The notes beneath the pieces are model-generated. The model saw nothing but the letters and a program-made list of their open reading frames with translations. It made no database searches and had not been told where the DNA came from. DNA of 13,784 nt from JTS-RE9 sp964649195 (GTDB lineage Bacteria > Planctomycetota > Phycisphaerae > Phycisphaerales > Phycisphaeraceae). The translations under genes were made by a program, and so were the position numbers. Location: contig CAZYPK010000139.1 in NCBI GenBank assembly GCA_964649195.1, positions 1 through 13,784 of the forward strand. Direction: 5' to 3'. Of this stretch, positions 7,672 through 13,784 are shown piece by piece; within the stretch, counting starts at the first letter, position 1, and each line of letters opens with the position of its first letter.

Positions 7672-7820
7672 CCCGCCCGGAAGGGCGCGGGCCAAGGGTC
7701 GTCCAATTCACGGCTTGCTCCCGACCGAACCTCCGGTCTCAACGGAAGCTGCACTCTTGCACCGTGTTCGGGATGGCGCTGTTGATTGGACGCCCTCTGG
7801 CCCGCGCCCTTCCGGGCGGG
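7672..7820 (-). ncRNA. Large hairpin element with 5S-rRNA-like motifs in its loop (tentative)
   Basis: Arms 7672-7707 and 7785-7820 are inverted repeats matching at 33 of 36 positions, with the outer 22 identical. The 77-nt interior, read on the minus strand, contains CCATCCCGAACACGG (7776-7762), which resembles the conserved loop-C region of bacterial 5S rRNA. It is followed in collinear order by GCAAGAGTGCAGC, CCGTTGAGACCGG and CGGTCGGGAGCAAGCCG, which resemble the 5S helix II, loop E and helix IV region. The 5' side is too short to supply a normal 5S helix II/III, and the long closing stem is not 5S-like. It could be a degenerate 5S relative, another structured RNA, or a mobile palindrome. 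The strand is chosen only from the 5S-like reading. Confidence 0.35.
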
Positions 7821-7901
7821 ACTTATCCCGAACTCAGATCAGGTGAACCGGCCGGAGCACCGTCCCGACAGGGCGGTGCCGTGACGGCGACACCTGCGCC
7901 C

Positions 7902-8951
7902 TCACGGCTGAACCACAGGCTTGCCGGTGGGGGCGAATTCGAAAACGGTGATGTGATAGGTCCGCCCGGAAACAGCATGTGCCAGCGCGAGGGAGCAGGT
8001 CCGCCATCGCGTTTCCCAATAGTTCAACTCCGCACGGGCCTCAGCCTGCTCTTCTGTGATCCTGCGCCATATCTTTTTTTCTGCGGCGTGGTTCCTGAGA
8101 AAAGCCTCAACCCGCTCTTCCATCTCGATCGATTCATTCTCCTTCGATACCGCCTCGGCCGCGTCCACTTCCGACTGCAACCGCGCGAGCTCGATGACAT
8201 ACAGATCGCCGGTGGCCTTGTCCTTGCCCGCCTCCCTGAGCCGCGCAAGCCTTTGCCTGGCGGTCGCAAGAGCGGTTCCCTCTTTCAGCATCTTCAAGTC
8301 GCGTTCCACTTGCGAGACTGCCGGGAATCCTTCATCGACCACGCGATAGAGCGGCGGCAGCGACAACGAGAATCTCCGAAGCGCGCCTTCCAACTCAAAA
8401 GACTTCTTCTGATACCTTTCCACCTCCTTGCCGTACTGGTTCTTCAGGCTCAGGAGGGAATCATCCAGGGACATGCGCAGGTCTCGCCTGTAGTTCTCCG
8501 ATAGCTTGTCGGCGATCTCCCTCGCCATCTTTTCGTCCGAATACCGCACGCGGATGGCAATGAGTTGCACCTCATTCGTATCGACCTCCGCCACGATCGT
8601 GACCTGTTTCTGAATCCGTTCGACAAGGGCGTCGTGGTTCTTCCTGCCGACACTTGAAAAGGTTCCGTCTTCGATTCGCGGAAAGTCCTTGCCCTGGTCG
8701 ATGTTCAGATCCTTGACGACACGTTCAATCGCCTTGCGGCAGGTCAGGTGATGGTTGCGCAGTGCCTTCAACCGGCGGTACTCGTTGGCCAGGGAGTCGG
8801 GAGGCATGTATTCCGGATTGACGGATATCTGCATCCGTGCTGTTGTTTCGTAGAGGCGCGGCTCGGTGTCGGACTGCGCCATCAGGTACTGTCCGCAACA
8901 GATGGTCATGAATACGATGAAGGCAGGGAAAAGGGCGGATGATGTTCGCAT
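7902..8951 (-). CDS. Exported coiled-coil protein with Wzz/GNVR-like (polysaccharide chain-length) features
   Basis: The product is 349 residues. An N-terminal hydrophobic segment (about 5-25) serves as signal peptide or anchor. The Wzz-like start (about 33-75) includes YETTARMQISV. A beta-alpha stretch VQLIAIRVRYSDEKMAREIADKL follows (about 128-150), resembling the conserved core of chain-length determinants. A long charged region, probably coiled coil, runs from about 160 to 312, and the short end is YHITVFEFAPTGKPVVQP. Wzz/GumC proteins set glycan length from the inner membrane with two transmembrane helices. This one ends where the second helix would be expected, and no kinase domain follows. 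No glycan synthesis or export genes adjoin it. The ATG at 8951 has a strong AAGGAGT 6 nt upstream. The family call is by pattern only; it may be a distant or specialised relative. Confidence 0.55.
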   Translation of the reverse strand: MRTSSALFPAFIVFMTICCGQYLMAQSDTEPRLYETTARMQISVNPEYMPPDSLANEYRRLKALRNHHLTCRKAIERVVKDLNIDQGKDFPRIEDGTFSSVGRKNHDALVERIQKQVTIVAEVDTNEVQLIAIRVRYSDEKMAREIADKLSENYRRDLRMSLDDSLLSLKNQYGKEVERYQKKSFELEGALRRFSLSLPPLYRVVDEGFPAVSQVERDLKMLKEGTALATARQRLARLREAGKDKATGDLYVIELARLQSEVDAAEAVSKENESIEMEERVEAFLRNHAAEKKIWRRITEEQAEARAELNYWETRWRTCSLALAHAVSGRTYHITVFEFAPTGKPVVQP

Positions 8952-8957
8952 GGCGTG

Positions 8958-8964
8958 ACTCCTT
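8958..8964 (-). promoter_or_regulatory. Strong Shine-Dalgarno site of the Wzz-like gene
   Basis: AAGGAGT on the minus strand lies 6 nt before the ATG at 8951. It is one of the few canonical ribosome-binding sites in the window, and it fixes this start. Confidence 0.8.
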
Positions 8965-9042
8965 AAGGCTTCATTTCATCCGAAGGCGTGGGGTAGTGCG
9001 ACCAACAGCCTGACGTAAGTAACGTTGCCATTGTTCGTGCGC

Positions 9043-9078
9043 CTGGGCCGGGGCTTCGCGGACTCAGCCCCAGCCACC
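9043..9078 (-). repeat. 36-bp REP-like palindromic repeat, copy 1
   Basis: This 36-bp stretch is an exact reverse complement of 10734-10769. Each copy is partly self-complementary, with GGCTGGGGCT opposite AAGCCCCGGCC around TCCGCG. Copy 1 lies about 45 bp beyond the sulfatase stop codon, and copy 2 lies about 135 bp upstream of the sulfatase start in the opposite orientation. Confidence 0.85.
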
Positions 9079-9121
9079 TCAACCGCCCCGGCCGCCCGGC
9101 AATGATCATTCCTTCCTCACT

Positions 9122-10597
<1,476 letters not shown>

Positions 10598-10662
10598 GAA
10601 GCCCTCGCGCAGTGAGTGGAGCCGTTCGGTGGGCACGATGCGATGATTTTCATGATAGCGAA

Positions 10663-10730
10663 GCCGGGGGAGCAGGGGGAGCCGGAGGAGCCGGAGGAGC
10701 AGGGGGAGCCGGAGGAGCAGGGGGAGCAGG
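10663..10730. repeat. 9-bp-period GC-rich minisatellite
   Basis: About seven to eight units of the form GGAGCMGGR (GGAGCAGGG alternating with GGAGCCGGA) run head to tail. The array is about 65 bp upstream of the sulfatase start and ends against the REP-like repeat. It has strong purine bias on the plus strand. Confidence 0.75.
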
Positions 10731-10733
10731 CTG

Positions 10734-10769
10734 GGTGGCTGGGGCTGAGTCCGCGAAGCCCCGGCCCAG
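10734..10769 (+). repeat. 36-bp REP-like palindromic repeat, copy 2
   Basis: This is exactly the reverse complement of 9043-9078. It also forms an inverted repeat with the third, shorter copy at 10896-10927, enclosing the GAAGGCT array. Confidence 0.85.
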
Positions 10770-10794
10770 ATGCACGAAGCAAGGTGGCGTAACT

Positions 10795-10891
10795 GAAGGT
10801 TGAAGACTGAAGGCTGAAGGCTGAAGGCTGAAAACTGAAGGCTGAAGGCTGAAGGCTGAAGGCTGAAAACTGAAGGCTGAAGGCTGAAGGT
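10795..10891. repeat. 7-bp tandem array (GAAGGCT)
   Basis: About 13.9 head-to-tail heptamers with consensus GAAGGCT. Variants are GAAGGTT, GAAGACT and two GAAAACT units, spaced so that two blocks repeat. Unlike the other short-period arrays here it has one orientation only, but it is enclosed by inverted REP-like copies. Confidence 0.9.
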
Positions 10892-10895
10892 CGCC

Positions 10896-10927
10896 GGGCC
10901 GGGGCTTGCGCAGAGCCCCAGCCACCC
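10896..10927 (-). repeat. REP-like palindromic repeat, copy 3 (variant)
   Basis: This 32-bp copy matches copies 1 and 2 in both arms but differs and is 3 bp shorter in the central loop (CTGCGC in place of GAGTCCGCG). That pattern, with conserved stem and free loop, suggests the stem is the retained part. Confidence 0.8.
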
Positions 10928-11144
10928 AAAAGTTCTATGAGTCCGAGTTCAGACACCGCTCCGGCGAAATATTGATTCCCAGTTAACAAAATCCGCTCAA
11001 CGCCGGTTTTGGGCGGTTTTGGGGGCCATGCAGAGGGGTAAACCGCTCATTGCCGCGTTTCCCCCGGTTCCCCCTGATCTGTCGGCTGTAAAGAGGGATT
11101 TCCCCGATATTCGACTTTTTACACAAAATAAACAAAGAACGGTA

Positions 11145-11172
11145 TTGAAAATTAATAATATTGATTTATGAT
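11145..11172 (+). promoter_or_regulatory. Sigma-70-type promoter for the PEP-CTERM gene
   Basis: TTGAAA (11145-11150, 5 of 6) and TATGAT (11167-11172, 5 of 6) are separated by 16 bp, within the most AT-rich stretch of the window. The expected start near 11179 gives a leader of about 117 nt before the ATG at 11296. I looked for a sigma-54 GGCAC-N5-TTGC pattern, reported for some PEP-CTERM genes, and did not see one. Confidence 0.5.
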
Positions 11173-11211
11173 CAACAGGAGTTCACCGGTGGTTGATTGC
11201 GGATCAAGCAA

Positions 11212-11230
11212 GGCCATGTTGTCCATGGCC
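11212..11230 (+). promoter_or_regulatory. Hairpin in the PEP-CTERM gene leader
   Basis: GGCCATG and CATGGCC form a perfect 7-bp stem with the 5-nt loop TTGTC, about 35 nt after the predicted transcription start and 65 nt before the ATG. It is too far from the ribosome-binding site to block it directly, so a role in transcript stability or as a protein site is possible. Confidence 0.4.
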
Positions 11231-11295
11231 CGTTTCCCATGATGCATTCTTTGCAATCGCCACGAACCCTTACGGACTTTTTAGGAGAGACCCAA

Positions 11296-12785
11296 ATGAA
11301 ATCGAACAGGAACAAATGGCAATGGTTGTTGATGATGGCGGCGCTGGTGCTTTCCATGGGGGGGGGGCGCAAGGGGCCTTGACCTCCGGGCTGATCGGCT
11401 ATTACGACTTTGAATCAGGTCTGAACAACATCGCCAACACGGCACTCAATCCGACCGTCATCAGCGGCACCCCCACCGCAGGCACTGCCGGCGGAATCGT
11501 CGGCAACGCGCTGGGCCTGGACAAGGCGGAGTTCGACGCCATCCGTGTTGCGGTCGTCGCCCATCCGACCAACCCCACCAACCTCGCTCAGAATTTCAGC
11601 ATCAGCGCCTGGTTCAAGAACGAGCACGTCGGCGCCGATCCAAGCCGCAGCTTCGTGTATGAAGCAGCCAACAACTTCGACGTTTCACTTGGAACGGGTA
11701 GTGCGTCGGGGCCGGACACCTACACCCATTATGTCGCTGAAACCAGCGCGGGCACCTCTTCTCTTCAGCGCGATGTCTGGAACCATGTGATCCACACCTT
11801 CAGTTCCGACGGAACCATCACCACACTCCAGGTCTATGTCAACGGTGTCAACACCCACACGCAGACCGCAAACACCGCCAGCATGAGCTTCACGGACCTC
11901 AACATCGGCAAGGCCCGCAACGGCACGGGCACCGGTGTCGCCGCCGGCCGCTACTTTGAAGGCCTGATCGACGAGTTCGCCATCTGGAACCGCACCATCA
12001 CCGCCAGTGAAGCGGCCGAGGTTCATTCACGCGGTCTCAACGGCTTCGGATTGTTCGACCAGATCACCACGGGTCCCGTCACGAAGTACGTCTTCGATGC
12101 CGACGGCACCGAACCCGGCGCCGCCCTCGGCGCCTCCATCACCATGACCGGCTGGAACAACAACTTCACCTTCGCAAGCGTGGCCGGCCCCAACAACGAC
12201 CTGGGCGACGGCGGCTTCGCAGGCAACTTCTTCCGCACCACCGGTACGGAGGCCGCCCCACAACCCAACGGCAACCATGTCATCACCATCACCCTCACCG
12301 ACCTGGCGGAGCACACGCATGTCAACCTCGGCATGTTGCTGGCGCAGATCGATTCGCTGGACCCCAATCGGGACGGCGACCGCTTCATCGTCAGGCTCGA
12401 CGGCGCGGAGATCCTCAACGCCGGATTCGGCTGGGGCACGACCGTCGGCTCCAACACCGAGCCGTTCGTCACCACCGGCGACCCGGCGCTGGATGCCGAG
12501 CTTCTGGCCCTGCGGACCCAGCATAGCGCGAACCTGTATCTGGACGGGTCTTACTGGGACAACATCTACGACCTGAGCCAGTTGTCGCTGTTCCAGAACA
12601 TCGCCCACACCGGCAGTTCGCTGACGCTGGAAATCATCGGCCGGCAGAATCAGAGCAGCGGTGAGTTCTACGGACTGGACAATATCTCCATCACGTTGGC
12701 CAACAACCCCGTTCCCGAACCGGCCACCATCGGCCTGCTCGGTCTGGCCGGCATGGCGCTGCTGCGCCGCCGGCGCGTCGCCTGA
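11296..12785 (+). CDS. PEP-CTERM-anchored LamG-like surface protein, frame interrupted at a 10-G tract
   Basis: AGGAGA precedes the ATG at 11296, which begins a good signal peptide (MKSNRNKWQWLLMMAALVLS). The frame then enters ten Gs (11358-11367) and stops at 11382. The body continues without a break in another frame to 12785, from AQGALTSGLIGYYDFESGL. Eight or eleven Gs would join the two parts, giving roughly 495 residues. The body has a LamG/concanavalin-like domain (about 11390-12030, with WNHVIHTFSSDG, VYVNGV and GLIDEFAIWNRTIT), a second beta-rich domain (about 12070-12700) and the sorting signal VPEPATIGLLGLAGMALL followed by four Arg. PEP-CTERM proteins are normally processed by an exosortase and linked to the cell surface or matrix. 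The alternative TTG start at 11193 keeps one frame but encodes no signal peptide, so I reject it. The function is probably glycan or matrix binding. Confidence 0.8.
11358..11367 (+). repeat. Ten-G homopolymer at the signal-peptide end
   Basis: Ten consecutive Gs lie within the last codons of the signal peptide (ATG GGG GGG GGG as read from 11356). Tracts of this length slip readily in replication and in sequencing. This one sits exactly where the reading frame breaks. Confidence 0.95.
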
Positions 12786-12805
12786 TGCGATGTGAAAACC
12801 TTCAC

Positions 12806-12833
12806 GGCGCGGGAGGTTGATTCCTGCCGCGCC
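12806..12833 (+). terminator. Hairpin after the PEP-CTERM gene
   Basis: GGCGCGGGAGG (12806-12816) and CCTGCCGCGCC (12823-12833) pair at 10 of 11 positions around the loop TTGATT, followed by GCTTTGTCC. It starts about 20 bp after the stop codon. The T-run is poor, so termination may be partial, letting some transcription reach the pilin-like gene. Confidence 0.45.
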
Positions 12834-12851
12834 GCTTTGTCCAGGGCTTCC

Positions 12852-12880
12852 AGGCACGGCGGCTTGAAGCCGCCGTGCCT
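12852..12880 (+). repeat. 14-bp perfect palindrome between PEP-CTERM and pilin-like genes
   Basis: AGGCACGGCGGCTT (12852-12865) and its exact complement (12867-12880) are separated by one base, so the hairpin would have a 12-13 bp GC-rich stem. No T-run follows. It resembles REP-type palindromes and could be a processing or attenuation site between the two genes. Confidence 0.7.
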
Positions 12881-12887
12881 TACATCC

Positions 12888-12902
12888 AACTCCTTCGGAG
12901 TT
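12888..12902 (+). promoter_or_regulatory. Small hairpin covering the Shine-Dalgarno of the pilin-like gene
   Basis: AACTCC pairs with GGAGTT around a 3-nt TTC loop. The right arm contains the GGAG that lies about 8 nt before the ATG at 12909. When folded it would hide the ribosome-binding site, suggesting translation that depends on RNA opening or on passing ribosomes. Confidence 0.4.
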
Positions 12903-12908
12903 CGCAAC

Positions 12909-13673
12909 ATGGACCAACGTCGCGCTTTCACACTGGTGGAAATGCTCGTGGTGGTGGCACTCATCGTCCTGCTCATTTCCATGCTGCTGCCGGGTCTGGC
13001 CGCCTCCCGCGCCAACACCCGCACCGCGCTGTGCATGAGCCAGCAGAGGCAGATTCACTCGGCGGTGGTGGCCTACCAGAGCGCCAACATGGGGCGTTAT
13101 CACCCGCGCCGCAACTGGGGCCGGTGGTACGACAACATCACCACCAAGACGCCCATCGCCGCCTCCCACGCCAACGCCTACTGGGGCGTGGCCTACGCCG
13201 ACGCCGCCGGCCGCGACGGGCTGCGCCCGCTGTTCCAATGCCCGGAGGCCAAAACCTCCGACCAGAACACCAGCAGTTCCAACGCCTCGCTGGGCTACAC
13301 CGATGGCCCGTTCGAGACCGGCAACGTCCACTGCACCTACGGCTTCAACGGGCTTGATGTCTCCTATGCCAGTTCGCAGGGCGTGCTGCCCAGCCCGTTC
13401 TTCAACTACGCCGTCTCCGCCCGCCCGGGCCGAACGCAGAAATACCTGAAAAACCCGTCGAAAGTCATCATGTTCCAGGACGCCTTCGAGCACCTGCTCG
13501 ACGGCAACGGCGACATGCCCTGGAGCTTCACCCAGTGGAACACCGCCCAAAACCGCGAATACTTCCGGCACAACATGAATCAGGTCGGCAACATCGTCTG
13601 GGCCGACGGCCACATCGACAGCGTATCGAGAACATTCGCCTGGACCGCATCGATGTACGCGGGGCAGCCGTAG
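12909..13673 (+). CDS. Pilin-like type II secretion protein with N-terminal prepilin signal and H-X-DG-type C-terminal motif
   Basis: The product is 254 residues. MDQRRA|FTLVEMLVVVALIVLLISMLLPGL is a class III prepilin leader. Cleavage is expected after Ala6, leaving Phe at +1 and Glu at +5, and the following hydrophobic helix (about 8-30) would pack a pilus or pseudopilus. After CMSQQRQ comes a globular domain with a CPEA motif (about 110). Near the C-terminus RHNMNQVGNIVWADGH resembles the H-X9-DG motif common in planctomycete and Verrucomicrobia pilin-like proteins, but has 11 residues between His and Asp. The start at 12909 puts the leader at the N-terminus and has GGAG upstream. A GTG at 12792 would add 39 residues derived from palindromic spacer DNA. 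The gene lies 123 bp after the PEP-CTERM gene, a recurrent pairing in these phyla as far as I know. The role may be export or surface display. Confidence 0.85.
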   Translation: MDQRRAFTLVEMLVVVALIVLLISMLLPGLAASRANTRTALCMSQQRQIHSAVVAYQSANMGRYHPRRNWGRWYDNITTKTPIAASHANAYWGVAYADAAGRDGLRPLFQCPEAKTSDQNTSSSNASLGYTDGPFETGNVHCTYGFNGLDVSYASSQGVLPSPFFNYAVSARPGRTQKYLKNPSKVIMFQDAFEHLLDGNGDMPWSFTQWNTAQNREYFRHNMNQVGNIVWADGHIDSVSRTFAWTASMYAGQP

Positions 13674-13693
13674 AAAGGGCCTAAGTAAAACCA

Positions 13694-13784
13694 TGAAATC
13701 AGGAAAGCACGAAAGCAGGAAATGCGATATGGAAATATCGTGTGGACCGCGTTGATTTCATGTTTTCCTGCTTTCCTGATTTCA
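13694..13784. repeat. Inverted pair of 8-bp repeat arrays (GAAAKCA type)
   Basis: The plus strand reads TGAAATCA, GGAAAGCA, CGAAAGCA, GGAAATGC from 13694 to 13725. From 13784 backwards the minus strand reads TGAAATCA, GGAAAGCA, GGAAAACA, TGAAATCA to 13753. Between them CGATAT and ATATCG (13725-13740) form a 6-bp stem with a GGAA loop. The structure starts about 20 bp after the pilin-like gene stop codon and may extend beyond the window. Confidence 0.85.

Larger units (their letters stand above)
7411..7901. other. 491-bp spacer between the Wzz-like gene and the RND adaptor
   Basis: This spacer contains the upstream region of the efflux operon, a small hairpin (7583-7613), a hairpin with 36-bp arms (7672-7820, listed separately) and a bulged hairpin with GCACCG-CCC arms at about 7858-7880. 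A weak candidate promoter for the efflux operon reads, on the minus strand, TTGCCC, 17 bp, TAGGAT at about 7605-7577. It overlaps the small hairpin. No credible protein gene is visible; the long plus-strand frame that starts here only mirrors the Wzz-like gene. Confidence 0.6.
10598..11295. other. Divergent 698-bp spacer rich in repeats
   Basis: From left to right it holds the sulfatase 5' region, a 9-bp-period GC array (10663-10730), a REP-like copy (10734-10769), a 7-bp array (10795-10891), another REP-like copy in reverse (10896-10927), a plainer stretch (10930-11110), then an AT-rich promoter region and an untranslated leader for the PEP-CTERM gene. Frames here translate to glycine/alanine or SLQPSAF-type repeats and are not genes. 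Between about 10930 and 11110 the only structure I see is the pair of CCGCTCA words described in the findings. Confidence 0.75.

Noticed and set aside
7672..7820. Integron attC site
   Set aside because: The GTCCAAT / ATTGGAC words do not match the GTTRRRY / RYYYAAC core sites, and no integrase or cassette structure is present.
10795..10891. CRISPR array
   Set aside because: The units are contiguous 7-mers with no unique spacers, and there are no cas genes.
11193..11295. TTG start giving one unbroken 530-residue frame for the PEP-CTERM protein
   Set aside because: The extra N-terminus is hydrophilic, has no signal peptide, runs through a leader hairpin, and ignores the well-placed AGGAGA-ATG-signal peptide in the other frame.
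12027..13694. Minus-strand 555-residue frame opposite the PEP-CTERM and pilin-like genes
   Set aside because: It spans two real plus-strand genes and their hairpin spacer, has low-complexity Val/Gly/Ala content and no recognisable domain.

Overview
The window looks like chromosomal DNA from a member of the Planctomycetota, most likely the Phycisphaerae. This rests on co-occurring family traits rather than a phylogenetic marker. The DNA is GC-rich. A PEP-CTERM protein is followed by a pilin-like protein with an N-terminal RRAFTLVEML motif and a C-terminal His...Asp-Gly motif. A secreted formylglycine-type sulfatase and a Wzz-like exported protein are also present, and rplS (L19) stands alone without trmD beside it.

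Layout: positions 67-10597 are read on the minus strand and 11296-13673 on the plus strand. The minus-strand genes, in transcription order from the right, are a secreted sulfatase (10597-9122), an exported coiled-coil Wzz-like protein (8951-7902), an RND efflux adaptor (7410-6064) with its 1109-residue inner-membrane permease (5915-2586), ribosomal protein L19 (2216-1779), and an exported tandem cyanophycinase-like peptidase (1701-67). A divergent intergenic region of about 700 bp then separates these from a plus-strand pair: a LamG-like PEP-CTERM surface protein and a type II secretion/pilin-like protein. The adaptor and permease form one efflux operon with no outer-membrane factor in view. 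The remaining genes are probably independent units.

The most unusual content is outside the genes. Almost every long spacer holds a structured repeat. Three spacers carry 7-bp tandem units (consensus GAGTTYC, NYCCAAA, GAAGGCT) and one carries 8-bp units (GAAAKCA type). In three of the four the arrays occur as facing inverted copies that would fold into long hairpins. One such pair fills the gap between the efflux adaptor and its permease and covers the permease ribosome-binding region. An exact 36-bp repeat flanks the sulfatase in opposite orientations. A hairpin with 36-bp arms encloses a loop with 5S-rRNA-like motifs. rplS has a good sigma-70-type promoter and a compact folded leader.

The strongest single finding is a 10-G tract exactly at the end of the signal peptide of the PEP-CTERM protein. 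As written, the tract separates a well-formed start (Shine-Dalgarno sequence, ATG, signal peptide) from the 460-residue body by one frame. Either the base is miscounted or the surface protein is phase-variable.
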